From the NCBI RefSeq assembly GCF_020520425.1, contig NC_079491.1:35517449-35581448 (forward strand): a DNA stretch of 64,000 nt, given 5' to 3'. Of this stretch, positions 10,508 to 21,047 are shown in pieces (the stretch's first letter is position 1; every line of letters begins with the position of its first letter). Below the pieces are notes generated by a model that was not told where the DNA came from, searched no databases, and saw nothing but the letters and a program-made list of their open reading frames with translations. Origin of the DNA: Spinacia oleracea (taxonomy: Eukaryota > Streptophyta > Magnoliopsida > Caryophyllales > Amaranthaceae). The position numbers were made by a program, and so were the translations under genes.

Positions 10508-12531
10508 AGTCCCCCGAGATATTAAAGTTTGTTATGTAAATAAGTTTACGTAAAAGATCGGTTCAAAATACATTATGGAAAATGGAAATATATATAGTCA
10601 ATGGTCAAACTTGGACTTGATGATAAATACGAATACAAATGATACTGAGAAATGGTTATCGTCAATAAGCAAACTCGTCATTGGGGAGCTGAGAGTATAA
10701 TATAGAAAAAAACAATATGAATGTAATCTTCTTAGAACTAAACAGTCCAGGGATAAATCCTGATTATCCTCTAAACAATCCAGGGACAACTAAACAGTTC
10801 AGCTTTTCCTCTTGCTCTTCTTATTTTCTACAGTACAATTCTACTCCCTCCTTAACTCTACACTCGCAGCAACTATCCACATCCAAAGAAGCTTATCCAA
10901 CTTCTTCACCGGCTTAAATGATACTTCAGGAGTGTTGGAGTTCAAATTTTCAAACAATTACTCTTATTATATTTCTACCAGGACTCATAAGTGGATCTTT
11001 GAAGCTGCTCAAACTCACATATCACCCAATGCAAAGATGATAACAGGAACTCTACAAGATTCAATCGGAAGACACCTGTTAAATTAAAACGTAAAAGTAT
11101 GTAGTTTCTTTAACCTTTGTAAGAGCATGTAGTCTCTAATACACGGCGTTTATGAATATTTACTTGGTACGAAGTTACTGAAGTCATAGAAAACGTAGAA
11201 AGCTCGTTGCACCTTCCTCACGAGAACAGTTCCACATCTGTAATAAAAATTTGAAAGATACATCAGGCCTTGAAAAAGCTATTAACTTGTATGTTCTGCA
11301 ACTATTTCAGACATTCATCCATGAAATTAAGAGATAAGAGGGCAACCAAAGTCATCTCGACATGCATTCTAAGTAGTTCAAGGCATACATGTTAAAAACA
11401 GATTAATTGAAAACAAGGTCAGAATTGCACGGATATTGGATGTACTAATGTACGTGTGGTGGCAATGGGTTACATACTTCTCTACAACATTCAAGTTTCC
11501 CTTTGATCCAAAATTCAAGTCATTTTAGAATATTTCACCCATATTGAGAAGTTGGTTAAATTTTGTGATTTTAAGGTGTATTGCCTTATAACCTGGATTC
11601 ACCGAAATAAGCTAAAACAACTTATATTTCAGATTGGAAGAAAAAGATCAAATAAGAATAATTCTCAAGGACAATTACACAGAGCTTAAAGGATTATAAA
11701 ACAAACCGAGACAGGTTAACCCATGTGATAACTGATGTAAACTAATCACTACTATCCAACAGATAGGACCAATAATGATCCATATCAAAAACTGATCATG
11801 ATTTAGGCTTTTCTTTCAACTAAAACTTTGGATTTTAACTTTGAGGAAGCTTACCCCTATATTTAGACCACCGAAAAACACAAAAGCATTGTGATTTTGA
11901 ACCTAATTATCAATAGAAACAAGAATACGTTAAGCAAGAAGATTGACAAAAGGCAGGACATTTACGTACATGACATCAATACTATTTGCAATATTTTAAC
12001 ACATAAGTAGCAAGAAACAAAGAAAACATTTGACACCTCATGACGTACCCTAAAGAACTCGTACACGTGATATTCAGACACTGTATGATTTGAGGAATAA
12101 CGATCAGAAATGAATCTGTTTGAGCCGAGACCAAAGTTTCCAAGGACTGCAACTCGAAAAAAGGAATTGTCAGGATAATAAGAAGATGAAATAGCTATAC
12201 TTTGGACCCAAAAACATGCAAAAAGATAATTGCGTCAGAATTACCAACTTTAAATTACAAGATGAGGCAACCATTTTATTTCAGTTGGATTATACATAAA
12301 AACAAGAGTCCAATATTAAGATAACCGAGTTTTAGAACAAACAACTGTAAATTACAAGATGAGACAACGATTTTATTTTAGTTGGATAACCTGCAACAAA
12401 CATGCAACCAGTAATGCAAAAATTTACAGCTAAGAGCCAGGGGAGCATATGTATTTTAGTCTATCTCATCAACTTTGTCGGGGTGAGGGGCATTTGAAAG
12501 AATGTTTAGGGCACTAAGCGCAAGATACCAT
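10508..12531. other. non-coding part of H2, no gene recognised
   Basis: A plus-strand frame at 10812-11087 reads as a plausible exon tail (contains LEFKFSNNYSYYISTRTHKW) and ends with a stop, but I recognise no family and it is opposite to the other fragments. 11090-12531 shows nothing beyond AT-rich sequence. Confidence 0.35.
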
Positions 12532-14025
12532 AAGCCTAGTGTTAACTTTCTAAGACATATTCAAATTTATTTATTCACATTTAATGCTTATTGGGTCGTT
12601 ATAGGTCCTATTTTGCCTAAAATGGCATTTTCTCGCCCAACTTTGAGCTAAGGAACCAAACTTATCATTTTAAACCGTTCACATGTTTTATGCGTCACAT
12701 TCAAGGTTTCTAAGACTCATGCTGATGTATTTATGCACATTTTAGGCTCATTTGGTCGATATAGGTCATATTTAGGCTAAACTAAGGCGTTTTCGCTCCC
12801 ATTTTTTAACTAAATGACCTAGGGGATGATTTTAAACTTATTACATGTTTTATAAGCCTAGTGTTAACTTTCTAAGACATATTCAAATGTATTTATTCAC
12901 ATTTAATGCTTATTGGGTCGTTATAGGTCATATTTGCCTAAAATGATATTTTCTGGCCCAACTTTGAGCTAAGGAACCAAACTTATCATTTTAAACCGTT
13001 TACATGTTTTATGTGTCACATTCAAGGTTTCTAAGACTCATTCTAATGTATTTATGCACATTTTAGGCTCATTTGGTCGATATAGGTCATATTTAGGCTA
13101 AACTATGGCATTTTCGCTCCCAATATTTAACTAAATGACCTAGAGGATGATTTTAAACTTATTACATATTTTATAAGCCTAGTGTTAACTTTCTAAGACA
13201 TATTCAAATGTATTTATTCACATTTAATGCTTATTGGGTCGTTATAGGTCCTATTTTGCCTAAAATGGCATTTTCTCGCCCAACTTTGAGCTAAGGAACC
13301 AACCTTATCATTTTAAACCGTTCACATGTTTTATGCGTCACATTCAAGGTTTCTAAGACTCATGCTAATGTATTTATGCACATTTTAGGCTCATTTGGTC
13401 GATATAGGTCATATTTAGGCTAAACTAAGGCGTTTTCGCTCCCATTTTTTAACTAAATGGCCTAGGGGATGATTTTAAACTTATTACATGTTTTATAAGC
13501 CTAGTGTTAACTTTCTAAGACATATTCAAATGTATTTATTCACATTTAATGCTTATTGGGTCGTTATAGGTCATATTTTGCCTAAAATGATATTTTCTGG
13601 CCCAACTTTGAGCTAAGGAACCAAACTTATCATTTTAAACCGTTTACATGTTTTATGTGTCACATTCAAGGTTTCTAAGACTCATTCTAATGTATTTATG
13701 CACATTTTAGGCTCATTTGGTCGATATAGGTCATATTTAGGCTAAACTAAGGCATTTTCGCTCCCAATTTTTAACTAAATGACCTAGGGGATGATTTTAA
13801 ACTTATTACATGTTTTATAAGCCTAGTGTTAACTTTCTAAGACATATTCAAATGTATTTATTCACATTTAAGGCTTATTTTATCGTTATAGGTCATATTT
13901 TGCCTAAAATGGCATTTTCTCGCCCAACTTTGAGTTAAGGAAACTAACTAATCATTTTAAACCCTTTACATGTTTTATGTGGCACATTTAAGGTTTCTAA
14001 GACTCATTCTAATATATTTATGCAA
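12532..14025. repeat. 161-bp satellite array organised as 322-bp dimers (H2)
   Basis: Unit starts (aagcctagtgttaactttct) at 12532, 12854, 13175, 13497 and 13819 give periods of 322, 321, 322 and 322. Each unit is two related halves of about 161 bp, each containing a 'cacattt..ggctcat/gcttatt..ggtcgttataggtcatatt' core, so this is a higher-order dimer array. The last unit is partial and diverged. The same monomer family forms arrays in the CACTA element (41917-42571 and 51696-52480). Confidence 0.92.
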
Positions 14026-14090
14026 ATTTCTTCCTGAATTGTTAAGAGTATATAAACCTCAAAGAATGATTTGAGATAATGGTGTCAAAC

Positions 14091-14492
14091 CTTGAAAAAA
14101 TCATGCTGAGGGCGTGACAGAACTGGTTTGTCCTTGTAAGCATTAAGAAGTCTCTTGTCAGTAGAACTCAACTGAAGATCCTCTGGATTTACCACCCCCG
14201 ACAAGATTTTAAGTCTTTCTATGCAAGGAACCACTGATTTAAGCTTCTCAGATTCATTGTCTACCGGTCTCTGCATTAGGAAATGCTTTTCTTTAGGATA
14301 AACTGCAGTAAGTGTGAGTGTTTTAAGGAAAAAGTAGGTCAAAAAACAACAGAAACAAAGTACCTTGATGCTGTCTATGAAGTCTGATGGAATTTCTTGG
14401 TCGATTTTGTCAGATAGCTTGAAATACAGCACCAGACTTATGCCTTCACCATCGCTATCACCCAGGAACATTGCAGGAGCATATGTAGGCAT
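14091..14492 (-). pseudogene. DUF1336 (EDR2-like C-terminal domain) gene fragment
   Basis: Two consecutive exons on the minus strand. Exon A (14492-14364) encodes [20 protein letters not shown] through [18 protein letters not shown]; exon B (14270-14091) encodes [16 protein letters not shown], then [17 protein letters not shown] and [13 protein letters not shown]. The 93-bp intron has GT and AG borders, exon A starts right after an AG acceptor and exon B ends at a GT donor, and the exons join in phase for 103 codons without a stop. The pattern matches the DUF1336 domain shared by EDR2-type and related plant proteins. Upstream and downstream exons are absent, so this is a captured internal piece of a gene, not a complete one. 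Confidence 0.88.
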
Positions 14493-15942
14493 CTGCGAAG
14501 AAAAACTGATTCTAGTATGATCACTGAATCAAACCATGCTTCTTCCTGGCAGACTCCTGCATAGAGAAAAATATAATCCTTGATAAGACAATCAAGAATT
14601 CCTGACTCCAATCAGGAAAGTGAAAAACGTACTATTTTCATCGACATGGTTCCAATGCACCTGAGTTAAATGGAAGGATTTATTAGAAACCTCAGATCTC
14701 CTGCAAGTAGTGGTGCCTCCCTTTTGAAAGTCAATTTAAACAAACTCGCTCACCGATATGGTGTAAAAACACCAGGACCTACTCAAAAAAGAAAAGGGAG
14801 TCAAGACAAACATTAACATCCGTAAACATAATTGTAACCAGTTTAGGAGAAGTCGAGACTGCAAATTGTAGTCAAAAACAAAAATTATTCCCTTTATCCC
14901 AAAAGTTTATAATCTTAAGGGATGCTTTCTTTCTTCAACTATTATTAACAATTCAGTTCAATAAGGGGAAATTCAGGAAATTTTAGGCTCTTTTGACTCT
15001 CGTTTTAGGTTGGGACAAGGTTTGGGGTAATCATAGTGACGCTGTCATTACCAATATAATCACGACATCGACCGATTGCGACGATCACAGTAATCAACAT
15101 CAAAATGAGCAACATTTAATTCACAAGTCATCAACTACATTATAAACAATCTAATATCAATCAAAACCTAAAAATAGAAACGAATAATTACCAAATGCAT
15201 AAGCAAAAGTTGTCGACTATACTTGCTTCAAAAAGTCTTATCGCCATCTGGATACCAGTATACCACCACGATACCTCATCTCCTCTCTGATATTCTATTC
15301 TCTCACTGCAACAATTCAACAAAAACAATAGGAAATTAACTGCAATTAAAATTTCTTTTAATTATTCCAAATTAAAAAAATTAAAAAAGAGGAGATGATA
15401 AAATTACCTTGGAGCGAAATCGGAAAATCAAAATCAAACCCTAACTTTAAATTGAGTTTGGCATTGACGAAACTCACCTCATTGCAAACCCTGAGGAATT
15501 AAAATCTGTAGCAGAGGAAGTCACAAGGAGTCACCTCATAAAGTTTCCGTAAGACCAGTCAGACAGCTGAAAATAACTTCAGTTGAGCTGAGCTCCTCAT
15601 CCTGGTCAAGTGACGCTGCTGCTAAAACTCCTAACCAAAGTCCAAAAGTTTTAGAGCTTAGATCACTAAGGATCCCAAATTCTGAGATATCTAACTAACT
15701 TAGTCCTTCACTTTTTAGGTACAAATTTATGGTTTTTCCATGGAAGTTATTTTAGATTTTGTATCACGTCTTTGAATTGGTTCTTTACAATATGGAATGC
15801 TTCTTATTTCTTGGTGGATGGCAGTCATTGTGTAAAACTCCCTCTTATCTCTTGGGTGTTCAAGCTGTTCATAAATTCAACTTTCTTTTTACTGGGCTGC
15901 ATGTACAGGCTGAGTTTTACATAAACAATCTAACCAACACAT
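14493..15942. other. H2 interior, no gene recognised
   Basis: Intron-like or non-coding sequence. A minus-strand stretch at about 15210-15310 reads EYQRGDEVSWWYTGIQMAIR after an AG and might be exon-derived, but I cannot assign it. The plus-strand frame at 15759-16043 has no recognisable features. Confidence 0.3.
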
Positions 15943-16490
15943 CTTCAATAGACATAAATTCCTATAACCCTAACAAACTTGGAGCCTCAAATAGAAAATG
16001 TAACAATAGAAACAACAGAAATTACAACAATATAACTAAATAAAAACACATCAGTGATAAAAGTTATACCTTGATTAGAAAAGTATTGTCTGAAACGTTT
16101 CTGTTGCACCAGGAGCATAACAACAATTGCAATTGCATTGTCAATTTGTCATCATTGATGGCTTCATCAACGACCAACCGATTCAACGACTTCTTGTGCT
16201 CGAGAATCGTTGTATCGTAGACTTTGTTTGTACCCTCTGTCAATTATTTAAGAGAAAAGACACAAAATTTCAGTTAAAATTCAGTTCAAAACCAAAACCC
16301 TAATAACCCAACTAACATCTCCACATAAAACAATTACTCAGTTAGATCCAATACCAAATTGATTAACCTAACAACATTCTGCAACTTTAAACATACGGCA
16401 TTAAAGTCAATAAAAAAAGAGAGGACATATATCCTCAATTAAACACATAGTTAAGAAAAACTCCACATCGGTTAACAAGTCGCAAAAAAA
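15943..16490 (-). repeat. duplicated ~548-bp block, copy A, with CDC48-like exon
   Basis: Direct repeat of 19375-19921 with scattered substitutions and small indels. It contains a minus-strand exon relic (16236-16070) reading TTILEHKKSLNRLVVDEAIN-DD, closely matching the N-terminal region of CDC48/p97 AAA ATPases (ILERKK-NRLVVDEAINDDNS pattern). After that motif the frame no longer follows the family, so it is a pseudo-exon. An AG acceptor precedes it and AAG|GT follows it. CDC48 is the ubiquitin-selective segregase; the ATPase domains are absent here. Confidence 0.8.
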
Positions 16491-16733
16491 ATTTATACCG
16501 AACTCTTGTGCAAGGGGATCTTGGTTGTAGCCATTATGGTGAACTGTCTGCAGTGAAAAAGCAAGAAAAATACTCATGCCATGAACATAGCTTATGCATG
16601 TTATTCAACTCAATATGCATGATCATCACAATAGAGTAGGTATTTTTGGGGAGAACATGTTGAAGAATAGGAGAAAGCTCTTTAGAGGCATAATGCACCA
16701 GTAAATCAGAACAAAAGAAACTAAGTAGAGGAC

Positions 16734-17292
16734 CTATCTTCTTCCTGGTCACATGGTCGCCTACATGTAACTTTGAGTAAAGAAGTTATTTGCTTATCAT
16801 TCAATCTCTTTGTATATCTTTGTCCTCCAACTATTTATCATGCCTGTAACAGAACATAGAAAAACAGAGAATCAGTAAAACATTCACATAAGCTGCTGAA
16901 AGCCACGTGTTCTTAAGTCTTAACTAAAACTATCTACGACATACCTCAATGGGAAAATAATTCACTTTCTTTTGACTCCCTACTTGAAGACAAGGGAAGT
17001 GGGTGTATTATATGGAAAAATCCATACACCTCCCGGAAGTACTCAACCACAAACTTCATATTCATTTGCTCATCAACAGGGAATATGAAACTGTCGAGAA
17101 AACGGAAAATATGAATAAGTTATAAGGAACAAAGCAAGAAAGTGTTAAGGAGAAGATAATGAGAATAAAGAATAATGGCTAATACATTAGCTCCCTGGTA
17201 GGTTGTGCTGACAATCCTGATACTCAGTATTTCCTCCGTACATTTCCTGTGTGAGTAACCTCCGCTTTGATGCCTCTAAGTGCTTTCTTAAC
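16734..17292 (-). pseudogene. Argonaute PAZ-region fragment (AGO1/AGO10-like)
   Basis: Three minus-strand exons in Argonaute order. Exon 1 (17292-about 17188) reads VKKALRGIKAEVTHTGNVRRKY, a stop codon where Arg is usual, then VSGLSAQPTREL. Exon 2 (17090-16945) reads FPVDEQMNMKFVVEYFREVYGF and then drifts out of frame. Exon 3 (16843-16734) has two stops near its start, then [20 protein letters not shown] and KVTCRRP. These match the plant AGO1-type segment through the PAZ domain, which holds the small-RNA 3' end. Introns are kept. At least three stops and a frameshift make it non-coding; no PIWI or MID sequence is present. Confidence 0.88.
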
Positions 17293-17649
17293 CTGCACAT
17301 ACAAAAGAATGAAAGTTAGCTTCTGATAATATAAAATACTAATTACTATTTCAATCAATAAATTAATCATCGATATCTAAACCAATTGGGGTCTATATTT
17401 CAATTTATCATTTCAAAATGTGAACACTTCCTTCTCTGTTGATCTATTTCAGAGTTGATATGGGTTCAAAAGGAAAGGATTCTCTTATCCTACTTTTCCA
17501 AAAAAAAAAATTGTCCACAACAATAAATTATGAATCCTAAACAGAGGAAATCGAGGTCAAACCTAGAAATCTATCTTCCAAAATAGTCTCTTCTACTTAA
17601 TGGTCTCTTCTTGTTTATAGTGAGCACGGGAAACAATTGAAATATATAC

Positions 17650-17799
17650 CTGAAGGTAAGTTACAATGTCAATTGTCCCCACTCTCCATCCTGCCTTTTG
17701 CTGTCTTGAAATATAAGATAAAACTTTTCCTAAAGAAGTGAGGACGGTATTAATAACGCTAAGAAAATTACGAGTAACTCTGGGAAAATTGAGGTCCAT
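17650..17799 (-). pseudogene. unidentified exon-1-like fragment
   Basis: Minus-strand frame from an ATG at 17799 (MDLNFPRVTRNFLSVINTVL) to a CAG|GT donor at 17650, exactly 50 codons with no stop. It has the look of a first coding exon captured with its donor site and lies just upstream of the Argonaute pieces, but I do not recognise the family and it does not match Argonaute N-termini. Confidence 0.35.
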
Positions 17800-18189
17800 A
17801 AAATTGGAACCAAACCCAGAAAAATTGGAAGCAAAATCAAAATCAAATTCATAAATTATAACCTAGGCAAAAATTCAGAAGCAACCATAAATCAGTATAA
17901 ATCCGACTCGGAGAAAACCGCGATCAAACGCATCTTCCAACCAATACTATCAACAACACACAAATTAAATCAGGAATTAGAACCCATAAACAAATAAGGA
18001 GAGGTAATAAATTAAAGAAGTTTTCAAAATCAAAAGAGATCTAATCTTGAAAGAAGAAAATCGAGAAAATCATAGCCACAATTAAGGATATCAACCGCCA
18101 GATTTAGTTATTTTTGGGTGATATAACTGTAGCAGAGAGTGAAATAAGAGAGAGAAAGAAGATGGAAGCAAAGACACGGAATGGCATAC

Positions 18190-18334
18190 CCTTCGCTGGC
18201 GTGGAAGGGAGGTTAGAGTCAGATTTGACGGTGGATGGCTGTGAAGACGGAGCCTTTGGAGGTGGTCGTCTAGTCTTCTGAGATGATGCATCAACTGGCT
18301 TCGGGATGACAGCTGGAGTTGGCGCATTGGACAT
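18190..18334 (-). pseudogene. unidentified exon-1-like fragment, Pro/Ser-rich
   Basis: Minus-strand frame from ATG at 18334 (MSNAPTPAVIPKPVDASSQK) through a Pro/Ser/Lys-rich segment to a potential GT donor at 18189. Low-complexity N-terminal exons like this occur in many nuclear proteins; no family assignment. Same strand as the other H2 fragments. Confidence 0.35.
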
Positions 18335-18379
18335 TGCTGAAGCACCAAGAGAAACACAATCACTCCACTTCACTAATTA

Positions 18380-19016
18380 AGTTACCCAATGCTAAAAGCA
18401 TCTAACAATAAAAACAAGCATTAGGGATTTCGTCACACTTATGCCTCCGCTGTGCACTCCTGGCCGGCCGACAAAGACTGTCTCTTATGCACAATTTCGT
18501 CCTTACATCTAGCTGGAAAACATGCGAAGGTCAATCAGTTTCAGAATATGCAGAGTGGTATTACGAGAAATCATTTGGAGCACATGCGAACTTCAACTCA
18601 TCTTAAAAGTATGCAGCTGATCTTAAAAATTATTCTACACTGATCTTGCATAAAAAACTTCAAGATCAAAACATAGCTCTTTAAATAGTGTATAGCGTTT
18701 TTTAGTCGGGTGTTAAGACACGGATAAGCAGAGGATTAGTGTATTAGCATTTCTAGATCCACATTCAACTAATTAGAATCAGACCAAATATTTGCCTATC
18801 TGGCGTGCTTAAACAGGACCATAAGGATAACAATATTATGACCCCTCCCACCTACCCAACCCCTCCCCTCAAGAAAAAAGGTGCAAATTTCAGATTCTCA
18901 AGTTCAGTGACTGAAAACAAACCTACAATACTACAGAATGATATACATACGTTCAAGTAGGTATCAACTGAAAGTGCACGTGCTTTAGTTAGCCTTTATA
19001 CCTTCACCATGACATT
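18380..19016. other. H2 interior, nothing recognised
   Basis: No coding region supported. A short plus-strand frame at 18452-18643 is featureless. Confidence 0.3.
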
Positions 19017-19350
19017 TTATAGTTGTTGAAAACTACTTGCACCAATCGACACTTCATCCAGGACAGAGCTCATGCTAGAACTTTCCTGTCTATTAGAAGA
19101 GTCCAGCTCTGTTGCAATGCCAGCTTCATCATCAAATTCACTCTGACCTTCAGCTTCATTTTCAAAATTACATAACTTCTTTGAACAAATTGGATCAGGA
19201 TCTTCTCTTTGAACCTTTGTGGCCTGTATTTTTTCTTGTTCCTGGGAACGGAACATTCCGGAGAGTAACTTCATGTGCGATCTCCTCTGAATGCATTTGG
19301 CTGGATGCATATGAAGACTCCCTTGGGATGTTGATGGAAGGCCACTGTCT
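19017..19350 (-). pseudogene. unidentified C-terminal exon-like fragment
   Basis: Minus-strand open frame ending in a stop at 19017. It reads MHPAKCIQRRSHMKLLSGMF near its start, followed by an acidic and serine-rich tail (NRQESSSMSSVLDEVSIGA). Composition and the lack of stops suggest a captured terminal exon, but I recognise no family. It abuts copy B of the CDC48-like block. Confidence 0.35.
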
Positions 19351-19374
19351 TCGGACTTGATTACAGATGATGTT

Positions 19375-19921
19375 CTTCAATAGACATAAATTCCTATAAC
19401 CGTAACAAACTTGGAACCTCAAATAGAAAATGTAAGAATAGAAACAACAGAAATTGTAACAACATAACTAAATAAAAACACAACAATGATAAAAGTTATA
19501 CCTTGATTAGAAAAGTATTTTATGAAACGTTTCTGTTGCACCAGGAGCATAGCAACAATTGCAATTGCATTGTCAATTTGTCATCATTGGTGGCTTCATC
19601 AACGACCAACCGATTCAACGACTTCTTGTGCTCGAGAATCGTTGTATTGTAGACTCTGTTTGTACCCTATATCAATTTTTTAAGAGAAAAGACATAAAAT
19701 TTTAGTTAAAATTCAGTTCAAAATCAAAACTCACCCAACTAACATCTCCACATAAAACAATTACTCAGTTAGATCCAATACCAAATTGATTAACCTAACA
19801 ACATTCTGCAACTTTATACATACGACATTAAAGTCAATAAGAAAAAAGAGAGGAGGACATATATCCCCAATTAAACATATAGTCAGGAAAAACTCCACAT
19901 CGGTTAACAAGTCGTAAAAAA
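19375..19921 (-). repeat. duplicated ~547-bp block, copy B, with CDC48-like exon
   Basis: Second copy of 15943-16490. The CDC48-like relic lies at 19668-19502 and again contains the NRLVVDEA core. The AG acceptor is changed here (atatAGGG versus acagAGGG in copy A) and the reading frame is equally broken. Confidence 0.8.
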
Positions 19922-20548
19922 TTCTAGCAAGACACAAGCCTCGTCATTATCACTGATTGGCCCACGAAATTATATATTCAGGCACATAAGCAAATTTTAT
20001 TTTATTGTGAGAAGACAATGAACGATAAGAGTGATGTAAGGGACAAAGGGCATTCTACCATATATCCATTCTCCTACATAGAAAATTACTCAATTTATTT
20101 GATAAAGAATTGCTATATCAGTCCAAGTCTCCATAATTTTGCAGTTGAATCCTGAAGTTCTCAATCCCTAACTGAACTTTAAATTCTTTTCCATTAAAGT
20201 GGTATCATTGGGAGCTAGAACCCCCTACTAATAACCAAATGAGCAACAAACAAATTCAAACTATGACGAATTCAAACACAAATCCGAGAACTGCTAAATG
20301 CTTAGTAACTGGACAAAGTTTGACAAAGAAGGTTCATTCAACGCATAAAACTTCATAAACAATGTTCAATTATGTCACCAGTGAAAGCAATTTCAAGTAA
20401 CTATTAATTCATGTATGTTACACTACTTGCAAAAGAATTAATCAATCAATCGAAACCTGGAGAATTGTTAAAAGTTTAAATAGCTCAAAATGAATTCTGA
20501 AAGCTTAAAATGCCAAGATTAATATTCGAGCAATCAAAGAACATAGAC
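19922..20548. other. H2 interior, no gene recognised
   Basis: AT-rich, intron-like sequence downstream of the transporter exon on the minus strand. No second transporter exon is found. Confidence 0.3.
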
Positions 20549-20719
20549 CTGAACAACACCAGCAAATGCTCGGCTCCAACCATGCGATTGAGAAAGATGG
20601 ACAATGGAGACAGGCATAACAACACGATCAGCAATACAGAGAGCAAGAGCTAACGCCAGCATCATCACCACTTTCACTCTCTCGGCCGTCAAGAATTCCC
20701 GAAAACTCTGCGCTTCCAT
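20549..20719 (-). pseudogene. PHT4-type plastid anion/phosphate transporter, exon 1
   Basis: Minus-strand exon of 57 codons from ATG at 20719 to a CAG|GT donor at 20549. It reads SFREFLTAERVKVVMMLALA through ADRVVMPVSIVHLSQSHGWS and ends AFAGVVQ, matching the N-terminus and first transmembrane segment of plant PHT4/ANTR transporters (ERVKVV-MLALALAL-ADRVVM, then GW-F-G-VQ). The next exon, expected to encode SSFLWGY-type sequence, is absent, so this is exon 1 plus some upstream sequence. 20720-20950 is purine/pyrimidine-skewed and may be captured 5' UTR. Confidence 0.87.
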
Positions 20720-21047
20720 TCCCTTCCCTTCTCCGCCTTCGGCGAGGAACTGAAAATCATTGGAAGAAACCCTAGATTTTCCGGAAAAATGAAAGGAAGA
20801 TCAGACATGGAAGGACCGAAAGGGCGGAAGAGAGAAGACAACCCCCAAAAAAATGAGGAAGGGAAGTTACCAAGAGCTGAAGACGGAAGAGAGAGAAGAA
20901 GAAAAAGAAGGGCGGTGGATGCTGCAACGTGTCACGATCTTGGTGTAATGGCAAAGGAGTAGTAAATAGAGATGGGTGAGGGTAAAATGGGCATCACACT
21001 ATTGCTGCAATAGTAATGTGAAGTTTGTGCTTTTTAAAGTGTTAGGA

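Larger units (their letters stand above)
10478..21047 (-). mobile_element. candidate gene-capturing Helitron (H2), nested in H1
   Basis: Left end on the minus strand: hairpin GTGCGC-GCGCAC (10492-10507), spacer, CTAG (10478-10481), host T. Proposed right end on the minus strand: TCCTAACACTTTAAAAAGCA starting at 21047, preceded by A, which fits the TC start of Helitrons but is weaker evidence. Inside lie exon fragments of at least four recognisable host genes (DUF1336/EDR2-like, Argonaute, CDC48-like, PHT4 transporter) and several unidentified exon-like pieces. All recognised fragments are on the minus strand, the element's own orientation, with introns and splice sites retained. No Rep/helicase coding was seen, so it would depend on an autonomous relative. 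Confidence 0.5.

Noticed and set aside
12532-14025. CRISPR-like array or centromere
   Set aside because: Units are ~161/322 bp with no spacers, so not CRISPR; only five dimers inside a transposon, so no claim of centromeric function.
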